In this document: positions 44,015 to 52,155 of the stretch, in pieces | Numbering within the stretch: position 1 is the stretch's first letter | How the letters are laid out: each line of letters starts with the position of its first letter | The notes under the pieces: generated by a model | Told to the model about the DNA's origin: nothing | Database searches by the model: none | What the model saw: only the letters and a program-made list of their open reading frames with translations | Source: an uncultured Christensenella sp. | Lineage (GTDB): Bacteria; Bacillota; Clostridia; Christensenellales; Borkfalkiaceae | Direction of reading: 5' to 3' | Length of the DNA stretch: 64,000 nucleotides | Assembly (NCBI GenBank): GCA_910578195.1 | Contig: CAJTOY010000001.1 | Span: 416,067 to 480,066, forward strand | Program-made: the position numbers and the translations under genes

Positions 44015-44034
44015 TTTTGGAAACGTTTCCAAAA
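44015..44034. promoter_or_regulatory. LacI/CcpA-type operator palindrome
   Basis: A perfect 20-bp palindrome with core TGGAAACGTTTCCA and flanking AT, ending 4 bases upstream of the -35 box. The central CG and symmetric arms are typical of LacI-family operators, and the core also fits the catabolite-response (cre) consensus. The LacI regulator at 35839 is the obvious ligand; CcpA is the alternative. Confidence 0.85.
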
Positions 44035-44088
44035 ATAATTACAAATTATCATTTTCACAAAATTTATAACAAAAATTTAACAGACCGC

Positions 44089-44130
44089 TACAAAAGAAGT
44101 ACCTTTCGGTACTTCTTTTGTAAAAAAAAT
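44089..44130. terminator. Hairpin next to the fructan promoter
   Basis: TACAAAAGAAGTACC and GGTACTTCTTTTGTA pair perfectly with a TTTC loop. On the minus strand it is followed only by A/T-mixed sequence, so its strong partner is the next hairpin; it insulates the fructan promoter from the pectin operon. Confidence 0.65.
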
Positions 44131-44157
44131 AAGCGATGCGGAGCATCGCTTATTTTT
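44126..44157 (-). terminator. Terminator of the pectin operon
   Basis: AATAAGCGATGC-TCCG-CATCGCTTATT followed by TTTTTT on the minus strand, directly after the pectinesterase stop codon. Confidence 0.85.
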
Positions 44158-44163
44158 ATTTGT

Positions 44164-47100
44164 TTAAGCTGCAAAGCTGACTTCGATAGACTGCAAATAA
44201 ACCGCTTGATTATGGGTTTCGTCGTTAAGTATTGAAATGACCACCTCGCCGCCTTCCGCCATTTCAATGACCAAAGGCGTGTTGTTTGTCAATCCGCTCT
44301 TCTCTACGCCGTTTACTACAATATAATTATTGTTACCCCAATAACTACAATTCAAAGTAATTTTAGCCCCGGCTGCAACCTTGAACTTAATCGTTGCTTC
44401 ATTTTTGAACAACCAGTGGCTACCTTGATGGTTTTGTACGCCGTTTAACTCGAAATACTCGTTGCCGTCTATACCGTCAGCGGAAATGCTGTGGGTCATG
44501 TCGGTGGTAATTTCTTTTACGCCGTAGGATACAGCAATATTGTAGAAATAGTTGTTATTGTTTGTACTCATGAACGAAATCATGCAATCTTTTTCTGCCG
44601 TATACTCCCACGAAGTACCCGTCTGAGTTTCGCCGAGTTTTACGCCGTCGATTTTTACGTCATAGTTCGTGTAACCGTTATACGAAGACACCGCTACTTT
44701 TGCGCCCGCCTTAACCTTTATGTTAAGCGTGGTGCCCGAAAGTTGAGAATTGTTTCCGCCGTTATCTCTTATATTGCCGCCGCTTGTGAATTCAGCAACG
44801 AGATTATTTTCGCTCATAGCTGTTTTATAGTTGCCAGACGAACCGAACGAAATCGTGACGTTTTTGTCAATTACGTTCAAGGTTAGTGCAGAGGTTTCAG
44901 CGGTGAAGGATACGGTTTCGCCGTCGAGCTCGATTGTGTAGGTGCCCGTGCCCGCCGCCGTCAAGGTTGCGGTGTTATTCGTGATTACATATCTGCTGTC
45001 CGTAAGCGCGGGAAGCGCGAGTTCGAGCAAGCCGCCGCAACCGTCTCCGCCCGAGCATGTTCTCGTAGCCTTGCCCGTAGCTTCCGCCGTAGGCATATTT
45101 TCTTCGGTTACAGTCCAGTCGGAGTAGCTATGAACGTGCACGCCCGCCAGAGAATCGGCTTCGAACGAAATGGAAGGTTCTTCCTTTAACGTGAAGATTG
45201 ACTTGCCCTCGGTCGCTCCGGGTGCGATATCGTACTTCTCGGCGGACAATGCGGGAAGAGTCACGGTCTGGGTTTCGTTTGCAACGCCGCAGTTTTCAAC
45301 CACGCACGACCTTACAGCCGTACCGTAATTTTCGCCCTCTTCCGCAACCGTTATTTTCCAATCGCCGAAGGTATGTCTGTGCTCGTAAGCGAGGTCGATT
45401 TCAACGGAAATAGATTTAAGGTATGCCGTTCCGGTTGCGGTTATTACAGTGTAACCCGATAAAGTTACCAGATACTCTACTTCTGCTCCGTTACCGGCAG
45501 TTTGCTCAACTCCGTTGATTAAAATTTTTGCACTCGCCTCAAATCCGGAACGCGTGAATCTGAGAGTTGCGCCTTCGGGAAGATTGAGTGTTATCGAGCT
45601 GCCTGCGCCGCCGTATTTAAGCCAGTCGCCGTTTTTAGCACAATTCGTAAATAAAATTTTATCAGTGCTTACAAGGTCGACATTCTGGTCATAGGTATAG
45701 GTATAATCCTCAGTAATACGGGTAAGCGTAAGTTTGGGAGTTTCCGCCTCGAAGGAAACCTCGACGCCGTCAACGGTTATGGTATATGTACCCGTACCGC
45801 CGGCTTCCAAAGTCGCGGTGTTGTCGGTTACAACGTAATTCGCGTCGGTAAGCGCGGGGATATTTACGACAACGGTCTTAGTGTCGTCGTTGTTGCAGCT
45901 TTCTGAGGTACAAACCTTAGTCGCCGTGCCTGCCGCTTCGAGCGTAGCCGTTACCGTCCACGCGCCGTAGCTATGAACGTGCTGACCTTCGAGCTCGGGA
46001 GCTTCGAACGAAATTTTGCCGAATTCGCTTTCATAGGTGTACGTTGCCATGCCGCTTGTAGCGCTTGCCGAAATAGTATAATCTTCCGTGGAAAGCGCGG
46101 GAAGGGTTACGGACTGGGAATGAGCGGTTTCAAGCTCGCAATCGTCGCAAGTTCTTACCGCGGTGCCGTAATTGTCGCCGCTTTCTGCGGGAGTGACAAC
46201 CCATTCGCTGTATTCGTGGGTATGAACGCCCTCTTCCGCTTTGTTGAGCATTATCGAGGTGACATAACAGCCGTTGGTAATAGGCGAAGCCGCGGTCGCT
46301 TTGATTTTAATCACCGCGAAACCGTTCTTATAATTGATAGAAACGTTTTCGGGCTTGCCGTAGTCACCTCCGTATGTAGCTACGGATACAGTACCTTCAA
46401 CGTTCATTTTAATAACGCAACCGGCGTTGAACTGAGCCTGATTTTTACTCGATTCAGCGCGCCATTTCGCGCCGTCAACCGCGATAACGGTCATGTCGCC
46501 GCCGAAAATTGTTTCGCCTTCGAGTGCGGTTTCGTGCAATGCTGCTTCTTCAATAACGTCAGCCGTAAATCTGTAAGTTTTTTCGGTTATGGTAACGCCT
46601 TTGCCGCCGTCCCACGCCGTCGAATAAGTTACGCCGCCATTCGTCGTGCCGAATATTACGGACATATCGGTGTAATTTTTTACGGTTTCTGCCATAAGGA
46701 ACTTCATACCCGCAACTTCCGCGGTTATCGCACCGTCGCCCGTATTGTTGTACTCGAAGAATTTCGCGGTTTCAACCGTAGGCGCAACGCCGCTCATGCT
46801 GACGTATCTCGTTCCCGAAGTGCCGCCGTTGTAGCCCGCCTTGGAAATATGCTTGTCGAGTCTGGAATTGATTACCGCAACCGCAGCATAAGCGCCCCAA
46901 GGACGTCCGATTGCCGTCGTGCCTTCTTCTACTCCCTCTTTATAGGTGAACTCACAGCCGTCGAAAATCGCACCGTAGGTTATCGCGTCGTCCTTGTTCT
47001 TGTTCATACCCTTGAACGCCGTGATATAGCCCTTGGAATCTATACTTTCGATTTCGCAGTTCTGGAAGTAGGTTGTATTGTTTGTACCGAATATGAAGTC

Positions 47101-49365
47101 GGTTCTGCCGTTTATGTACGAGTTTTTGATTACCTGACGACCCGTGAAGAGTTCGAGGGTGTCCTGATAGCCGAGCATACGGCAGTTATCTACGACGACC
47201 TTATCCGCCTGAATAAGCACTGCAAGCGCGCGGTGTTCGCCGTATTTGGGTCCGAATACCTCGTCGAAGTGCTCAACCGAGTTGAACCAGTTGGAAATGG
47301 TCACGTTTTCGATTACGAAACCGACGGCTTTTTCTCTGACGTTGAGGGTCGCGGTCGAATCGGTCGTATGAAGGAAGCCGCCTTCGTCCTCTATGCCGTA
47401 CAGCGAATCCCATTCGATTACGGTATTGCTTGCGTCGGTGTTCGCACCCTTGATTGTGAGGTTGGGAATATTGATTTCAAGTTTTTCTTTGTACAGCCCG
47501 TCGGCAAGGTTAATAACCTTTTTGGTGTTCTCGCCGAATTCTAATACGTTAAGGAAATCGAGCGCTTGCTGAATTGTTTTAAATCTGTAAGCGCCGTCCG
47601 CAAGGGTGCCGATATCCGCGTCGGCAAGGGCGCCGTTTACATTAATCGTGACGCTTTCAGCCGTGGTTTCGATTGACGAAGCCGCATAATCTGCGACGTA
47701 TACCTTAAATTCTTTGAAGATTTCGGGGTTCTCAGTCCAGGTTACCTTTATTGTCTGCATACCGGCGGTATTCTTGTCGTAGCCCGAAACGGTAAAGCCT
47801 TCTGTTACTATGAAGGTCTGCTTGCCGCCGTTGAATACCGTTCTTACGGTAAGTCCGTCGAGGTCAAGCTCCTGTCCCTTGAAGTAGAATTGCTGTACGG
47901 CGTGGTTGACGTATGTTCCGTTGCCCGCCGAGGTATTGCCGCCCTGAATTATCGCGTTGAAGCCGAGCTGTAACGCCTCTACTTCGTAAACGGTTACGTC
48001 GTAGGAAGCCCGGAATTCCTTTTCGTTTTCGTCTTTATACTTGACGACGATTGTATACGTTCCGCCCCTCGTCTTATCGTACGCGGAGAAATCGATTGTC
48101 AAATCCGACATTAAAACGGGTTCAATCATGCCCGTAATTTCACGGACAATCTGGACTTGAAGCATTGACAAATCCAAATCCTGCCCGACGATATATTCTA
48201 CTTTGCCCTTGTTCGAAATCTCGATTTTTTCGACTGCCGTTACGGGAACGGTTGTGTCGAACTTAGCGTAATATACGTCCGTAGTGCTGTTTGTTGCGCC
48301 GCGGGTAATCGTGTATAAGCCGACCTGGTCAAGGTTGACCGTTACCGCACGGATACCCTTGCCGAGATAGGAAAGTTCCTCCGTGGTGCCGTCGGGTTTG
48401 GTAAGAATAACCTTCTGGTATTGGTCTTCCTTAATCGCGCTCGACCCGTTTTCTGCGTAGAACGTGAGCACGCCGGGCGAAATCGCGTTGACGGAGAAGC
48501 CCCTGTTCGTGCCGTCCATCTGTACGGACTTACCGCCGAAAAGAAGAGTGCCGTTATCGTCGTAAATAGTGTTGCTGAACGATTCAACCACAACTTCGTC
48601 GGAATTATGCTTCAAAACGGGTTTGTCAAGACGCTCACGCGTGCGGACTTTGCCGCCGGGCACGACCCCGAATATACCGCTCGTGATGCCGTTTTCGTGC
48701 TGTCCCGCAGTCAGTCTCGTGGGTTCGAAAACATAGGAAACGTCCTTTACCTCTGCGCCGCAGACAACGCACTTGCCGTCGTCGCCGAAGGTGTGCGCAG
48801 AAACGTCGGTGCGCTCGTTACAGCCGTCGACCTTGCAAGTATGGAAGTGATTTATACCGTCGAACATCCATTTCGTGGTGTCGAAATCGTGATTGTGCTC
48901 CCAAAGCGCGTAGAGGCTGAAATTGCCTGTTACCGCCGTTTCGAAATCGTAGGCTTGCGTGCACTCCTCGTCGGTGAACCAGCCCCCGAACGTCCAGCCT
49001 TCGGCTGTGGGGTCGGCAGGTTTAGAAAGCTTGCCGTTTTCATCGACCTTGACCGCCTCTATCTGCGCGCCGTGGTCGTTCATGACGAACGTAACGGTGA
49101 ACTGCGTAGCCGCGGGGGTTAAATTTCTTACGTAACCGCAGACGTTACAATCGACGTCGCTGTCGTTGTCGTAAATGTGGGGCGCTTTGGCGTCAACCTC
49201 GTCCTTATGGTCGCAAGTCGCCTCGTGCCAGTGGCTGGTTTCGTCACTTTTCCACTCTTCGGAAAATTTGTGTTTGTGCGAGCAGCCAAACAATGTGAGG
49301 CAGCTTACAGCAGCCGCGCCGAGCGTGAGCGCGGCAATGGCCCTTAAAATTTTTTTGTTCTTCAT
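44164..49365 (-). CDS. Very large pectin methylesterase (CE8) surface lipoprotein
   Basis: 1733 residues from the ATG at 49365 (GGAGG 8 bases upstream). Lipobox LFGC, then a His/Cys module (HWHEATCDH, CNVCGY), an InlB/Flg_new repeat (about 95-160, ending LYALWE), further His/Cys modules, and Ig-like domains. The CE8 beta-helix (about 600-940) has GYQDTL and GRTDFIFG with both active Asp residues and IGRPWG with the Arg. After it come four H.HxY..W modules alternating with small beta domains. It de-esterifies pectin at the cell surface. Last gene of a two-gene operon. Confidence 0.88.
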   Translation of the reverse strand: MKNKKILRAIAALTLGAAAVSCLTLFGCSHKHKFSEEWKSDETSHWHEATCDHKDEVDAKAPHIYDNDSDVDCNVCGYVRNLTPAATQFTVTFVMNDHGAQIEAVKVDENGKLSKPADPTAEGWTFGGWFTDEECTQAYDFETAVTGNFSLYALWEHNHDFDTTKWMFDGINHFHTCKVDGCNERTDVSAHTFGDDGKCVVCGAEVKDVSYVFEPTRLTAGQHENGITSGIFGVVPGGKVRTRERLDKPVLKHNSDEVVVESFSNTIYDDNGTLLFGGKSVQMDGTNRGFSVNAISPGVLTFYAENGSSAIKEDQYQKVILTKPDGTTEELSYLGKGIRAVTVNLDQVGLYTITRGATNSTTDVYYAKFDTTVPVTAVEKIEISNKGKVEYIVGQDLDLSMLQVQIVREITGMIEPVLMSDLTIDFSAYDKTRGGTYTIVVKYKDENEKEFRASYDVTVYEVEALQLGFNAIIQGGNTSAGNGTYVNHAVQQFYFKGQELDLDGLTVRTVFNGGKQTFIVTEGFTVSGYDKNTAGMQTIKVTWTENPEIFKEFKVYVADYAASSIETTAESVTINVNGALADADIGTLADGAYRFKTIQQALDFLNVLEFGENTKKVINLADGLYKEKLEINIPNLTIKGANTDASNTVIEWDSLYGIEDEGGFLHTTDSTATLNVREKAVGFVIENVTISNWFNSVEHFDEVFGPKYGEHRALAVLIQADKVVVDNCRMLGYQDTLELFTGRQVIKNSYINGRTDFIFGTNNTTYFQNCEIESIDSKGYITAFKGMNKNKDDAITYGAIFDGCEFTYKEGVEEGTTAIGRPWGAYAAVAVINSRLDKHISKAGYNGGTSGTRYVSMSGVAPTVETAKFFEYNNTGDGAITAEVAGMKFLMAETVKNYTDMSVIFGTTNGGVTYSTAWDGGKGVTITEKTYRFTADVIEEAALHETALEGETIFGGDMTVIAVDGAKWRAESSKNQAQFNAGCVIKMNVEGTVSVATYGGDYGKPENVSINYKNGFAVIKIKATAASPITNGCYVTSIMLNKAEEGVHTHEYSEWVVTPAESGDNYGTAVRTCDDCELETAHSQSVTLPALSTEDYTISASATSGMATYTYESEFGKISFEAPELEGQHVHSYGAWTVTATLEAAGTATKVCTSESCNNDDTKTVVVNIPALTDANYVVTDNTATLEAGGTGTYTITVDGVEVSFEAETPKLTLTRITEDYTYTYDQNVDLVSTDKILFTNCAKNGDWLKYGGAGSSITLNLPEGATLRFTRSGFEASAKILINGVEQTAGNGAEVEYLVTLSGYTVITATGTAYLKSISVEIDLAYEHRHTFGDWKITVAEEGENYGTAVRSCVVENCGVANETQTVTLPALSAEKYDIAPGATEGKSIFTLKEEPSISFEADSLAGVHVHSYSDWTVTEENMPTAEATGKATRTCSGGDGCGGLLELALPALTDSRYVITNNTATLTAAGTGTYTIELDGETVSFTAETSALTLNVIDKNVTISFGSSGNYKTAMSENNLVAEFTSGGNIRDNGGNNSQLSGTTLNIKVKAGAKVAVSSYNGYTNYDVKIDGVKLGETQTGTSWEYTAEKDCMISFMSTNNNNYFYNIAVSYGVKEITTDMTHSISADGIDGNEYFELNGVQNHQGSHWLFKNEATIKFKVAAGAKITLNCSYWGNNNYIVVNGVEKSGLTNNTPLVIEMAEGGEVVISILNDETHNQAVYLQSIEVSFAA

Positions 49366-49391
49366 TATTCCTCCAAAAATATTTATTTTAA

Positions 49392-49414
49392 GCACCCCAG
49401 AAATGCGGGGGTGC
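49392..49414. other. Intercistronic hairpin in the pectin operon
   Basis: GCACCCC/GGGGTGC stem of 7 bp with a 9-base loop between the two genes. No T run follows on the operon strand, so it may act in mRNA processing or as a weak partial terminator. Confidence 0.5.
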
Positions 49415-49426
49415 CATGAAGATTAG

Positions 49427-51181
49427 TTATGCACCCTGAGAGTCGCCCGTGATTGCGAATTGTACGTCGGAGAATTCGACGGTTATGCCTCTGTTTGCAA
49501 ATAAGCAAAGATACATATAGTCGTTATCTACCGAATATACATCAAAATCGGGGTAGGATTCAGTATAGGTGTTTTCGCCGTCGACAAACGTTACGGTGAA
49601 CGAATTGTCCGTCTTGGAAATCGAAACCGTATACGTCGAACCTTCGGCAACGGTAACCGGATTCTTGGGGTTAGCCATTTTACCCGCCGTATAGCTGAAT
49701 ATTGCGCCTTTGTCGATAACCGCGCCCGCCATTAAGCAGTCGCTTTTAATCGTGGCGTCGCTGGTATTTATGTAGATATCGTCGCGAATCATCATACCGA
49801 AGCCGGTCTGGTTGTTTGCCGACGTAGTCTTTGTAACTATTTTTACGGTCGCGCTTGCAGTAAAGTTTTTGTTAGCGTCAATCTGGATAAACGCGCCGGC
49901 AAAGCCATAAGACGCGCCAGCAAACTTACCGTTGTTCGCGCCGTTGCTTACGGTGAACTTGCCGTCGGCGTTGGTTACCGAGAATTTTTCTATTTTGTCT
50001 TTGCCGCCGACGTCGCCCATAACCGTCTTATACCAGCTTTGCCCCGCAACCGAGCCGATGTACTGTTCTTCGTGCGCCGTGGGGTCGAACTGAGTGTATG
50101 CGGCTTTTACGAAATCCGCTTTTATGGCGTTGGGCAATTCGGTCGCCTTGTCGGGCTTCGCGATATCTGCCTTGACATAATTTTTGAGGGAGCAATCGGT
50201 CGCTTTGAGCGCGTTGGCAAGCTCGTACGCGACAGTCTTTGCGCCGAAATAATTGAGGTGGGTCGTGTCCTCGCCGGTGGGAGTTTTAACGCCTTCCGCT
50301 TCGTTATACGAGGTGTGCGCGTGATAATTGAGCGCTTCCGCGCCGAGTGAAATATAGTCCGCTTTGGTTATCGAGGTCAAATCGATAACCGTAGTGTTCG
50401 TCGCCGCGCCGAGCGTCTTTATTGCGCCCGCATAGTCGCCGTCAGCCGTTATGTGTCCGTTTGCCGCGTCGTATTTGGCGGTATCGGCGCTGTATCTTAC
50501 AATCGGGGTACAGAGTACGGGCGTAGCCTTTTTCTCGACAGCAAGCTTAACGTAATTTTCATATAACGTATACTGGAACGAGGGCCCCTTTGCCGAGGTC
50601 GCCGTATTGTGGTCGGGCGCGGGGTCGGTAAAGCGCGCCGCTTCGTTTTTCTGGTCGTTGTGACCGAAACCGATTATGAGATAATCGCCCTCGGTTATGC
50701 TGTTTTGAAGGGTTGTATAATTTGCCTCGGTGAGGAAGCTTAACGAACTTCTGCCCGAAAGCGCGAGGTTTACAATCTGATCCTCGGAGCAGTTTATGTA
50801 ATTGTAAAGCTGAGTGCCGTAGCCGTAGCGGGGCATATAATAATTGTCGGTAAACGAGCAAACCGTGGAATCGCCAACTAAATAAATTTTACCCGAAAGG
50901 GTTTCGGGTGCGATTTCCCTCGTGTAACCGCATACGTTGCAATCGGGGTCGCGGTCGTTGTCGAACTCGTGCGCCGCTAAACCGTCTTTTAAATCGGTGT
51001 GCTCGCAAGTAGCTTCGTGCCAGTGGTTGGTTGCATCGCTCTTCCAATCGCTGCCGTAAGTGTGCTTATGCACTTCTTCTTCGGGCTTGTCGCCATTACA
51101 CGCCGCCATGCCGAAGCAGCCGAAGGCTGCAACTCCGCTCATTACCGTTGCTAATAAAGAGTGAATTACTTTTTTTCTCAT
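49427..51181 (-). CDS. SGNH (rhamnogalacturonan acetylesterase-like, CE12) lipoprotein
   Basis: 584 residues from the ATG at 51181, chosen because GGAG precedes it and a signal peptide with lipobox MAAC follows. A His/Cys module (HKHTYGSDWKSD, CNVCGY) comes next. The SGNH hydrolase domain (about 70-350) has VGDSTVCSF (block I), LALSGRSS (II), GFGHNDQ (III) and DTTHLNYFG (V, Asp-His). A C-terminal beta-sandwich of about 190 residues is probably carbohydrate-binding. It removes acetyl groups from pectin side regions and works together with the methylesterase encoded next. Confidence 0.88.
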   Translation of the reverse strand: MRKKVIHSLLATVMSGVAAFGCFGMAACNGDKPEEEVHKHTYGSDWKSDATNHWHEATCEHTDLKDGLAAHEFDNDRDPDCNVCGYTREIAPETLSGKIYLVGDSTVCSFTDNYYMPRYGYGTQLYNYINCSEDQIVNLALSGRSSLSFLTEANYTTLQNSITEGDYLIIGFGHNDQKNEAARFTDPAPDHNTATSAKGPSFQYTLYENYVKLAVEKKATPVLCTPIVRYSADTAKYDAANGHITADGDYAGAIKTLGAATNTTVIDLTSITKADYISLGAEALNYHAHTSYNEAEGVKTPTGEDTTHLNYFGAKTVAYELANALKATDCSLKNYVKADIAKPDKATELPNAIKADFVKAAYTQFDPTAHEEQYIGSVAGQSWYKTVMGDVGGKDKIEKFSVTNADGKFTVSNGANNGKFAGASYGFAGAFIQIDANKNFTASATVKIVTKTTSANNQTGFGMMIRDDIYINTSDATIKSDCLMAGAVIDKGAIFSYTAGKMANPKNPVTVAEGSTYTVSISKTDNSFTVTFVDGENTYTESYPDFDVYSVDNDYMYLCLFANRGITVEFSDVQFAITGDSQGA

Positions 51182-51199
51182 AGATATTCTCCTATATGT

Positions 51200-51239
51200 G
51201 TTTGCATTGCGAAGCAATGCAAACAGACCCATGGGTCTG
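51200..51239 (-). promoter_or_regulatory. Two palindromes in the leader of the pectin operon
   Basis: GTTTGCATTGC/GCAATGCAAAC (11-bp stem, GAA loop) and the perfect palindrome CAGACCCATGGGTCTG stand side by side between promoter and ribosome site. Neither has a T run on the operon strand. They could be mRNA-stabilising hairpins or operator sites for a regulator. Confidence 0.5.
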
Positions 51240-51262
51240 AAAAAAATTTTTTGTCGATAGTT

Positions 51263-51291
51263 ATTATAGCACATTTATTATGTCATATCAA
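51263..51291 (-). promoter_or_regulatory. Promoter of the pectin operon
   Basis: TTGATA (51286-51291), 17 bases, TATAAT (51263-51268) on the minus strand, about 80 bases upstream of the start codon. Confidence 0.8.
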
Positions 51292-51337
51292 GACATTTTT
51301 TGATAATTTTTATAAATTATGTAACTTTTTTATATGA

Positions 51338-51370
51338 CAAAAGCCGCACGGTCACCCGTGCGGCTTTTAT
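51338..51370. terminator. Terminator of the PII/DUF1538 operon
   Basis: AAAAGCCGCACGG-TCAC-CCGTGCGGCTTTT, a 13-bp perfect stem with T's on either strand, just after the last PII-like gene. Confidence 0.85.
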
Positions 51371-51383
51371 TTGTAAAAATATG

Positions 51384-51719
51384 TTAATTCTGGCTTTCGG
51401 GCGGCGAGGCGGGCTCGGACGAAAGTCCTACGACGTTGCTTACCGCCATTGAAAAGGCAATGCCCTGCCCCTCGGTTTTAAGCCCCGCGGACTTGTACAG
51501 CGCGTGCAAAACGTCGTCCTTGATATTCTCGGGTACGAGAATCATTACCATTTCCTTATCGGGCTGGATTGTTATTTTGAAAAACTGCTCCGCCTCTTTG
51601 TTCGCGGTGCCCTTGGCGTGGATAACCGTACCGCCTCGCGCGCCGACTTCCTTTGCGGCGTCCATAACCAGCTCGGAATAGCCCGCATTGACTATACAGA
51701 TAATTACCTCGTAGTTCAT
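51384..51719 (-). CDS. PII-like protein, second of the pair
   Basis: 111 residues with the PII ferredoxin-like fold: beta strand YEVIICIVNAGYSELVM, the glycine-rich GARGGTVIHAKGT in the place of the T loop, the strand ITIQPDKEMVMILVP and the helix with a C-terminal GIAFSMAVSNVVGL. PII-type trimers bind ATP, ADP or other small molecules and control transporters or enzymes. The conserved uridylylation Tyr is not seen. It overlaps the previous PII-like gene by 1 base (TAATG). Confidence 0.82.
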   Translation of the reverse strand: MNYEVIICIVNAGYSELVMDAAKEVGARGGTVIHAKGTANKEAEQFFKITIQPDKEMVMILVPENIKDDVLHALYKSAGLKTEGQGIAFSMAVSNVVGLSSEPASPPESQN

Positions 51720-52147
51720 TATTTTTCCTCCTTACCGGTCATTTTGGCGTTACTTAAAAATCTGAAAATAAGCGAACCGATTACGCTTGTAAACGGCACT
51801 GTGAACGCGACGCCCTTGCCGTCCTTTATAGTCCTGAATTTTTCATCGAGCATATTAATTGCGTCTTTGATTTTGTCCTGACGTATGATGCTGAAAATCA
51901 CGGCTTTATCCGATTCCGCAAGTCCGAGATAAACGAGCATTTTCGCGTCGGCGGTGCCGTGACCGAACGCCGTCACCTGCATATTGACTTCGAGCGACTG
52001 GATTAAGTCGGCGTAGTACTCCGCTTTCTTTCTGTCGACGATTGTAATCAGCAGTTCGAGCTTCATGGAAGTGACGGTGTGCGCCGCCGCACCCTTCTTT
52101 TCGGGCTTTCTGCGCGGTGCGCGTTTTTCTGTGTTTTTATCAGCCAT
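51719..52147 (-). CDS. PII-like protein, first of the pair, with basic N-terminal extension
   Basis: 142 residues. About 27 charged residues (KRAPRRKPEKK) precede a PII-like domain: KLELLITIVDRKKAEYYADL, FGHGTADAKMLVYLGL, AVIFSIIRQDKIKDAI and GKGVAFTVPFTSVIG. Sequence identity to its partner is low, so the two probably form different or mixed trimers. It sits 8 bases after the DUF1538 gene. Function by association: regulator of that membrane protein. Confidence 0.8.
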   Translation of the reverse strand: MADKNTEKRAPRRKPEKKGAAAHTVTSMKLELLITIVDRKKAEYYADLIQSLEVNMQVTAFGHGTADAKMLVYLGLAESDKAVIFSIIRQDKIKDAINMLDEKFRTIKDGKGVAFTVPFTSVIGSLIFRFLSNAKMTGKEEK

Positions 52148-52155
52148 AAAAGCTC

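Noticed and set aside
45973..47544. Open reading frame of 523 codons on the plus strand
   Set aside because: Antisense to the pectin methylesterase core, whose catalytic motifs show that the minus strand is coding; Arg/Phe/Cys-rich composition typical of shadow frames.
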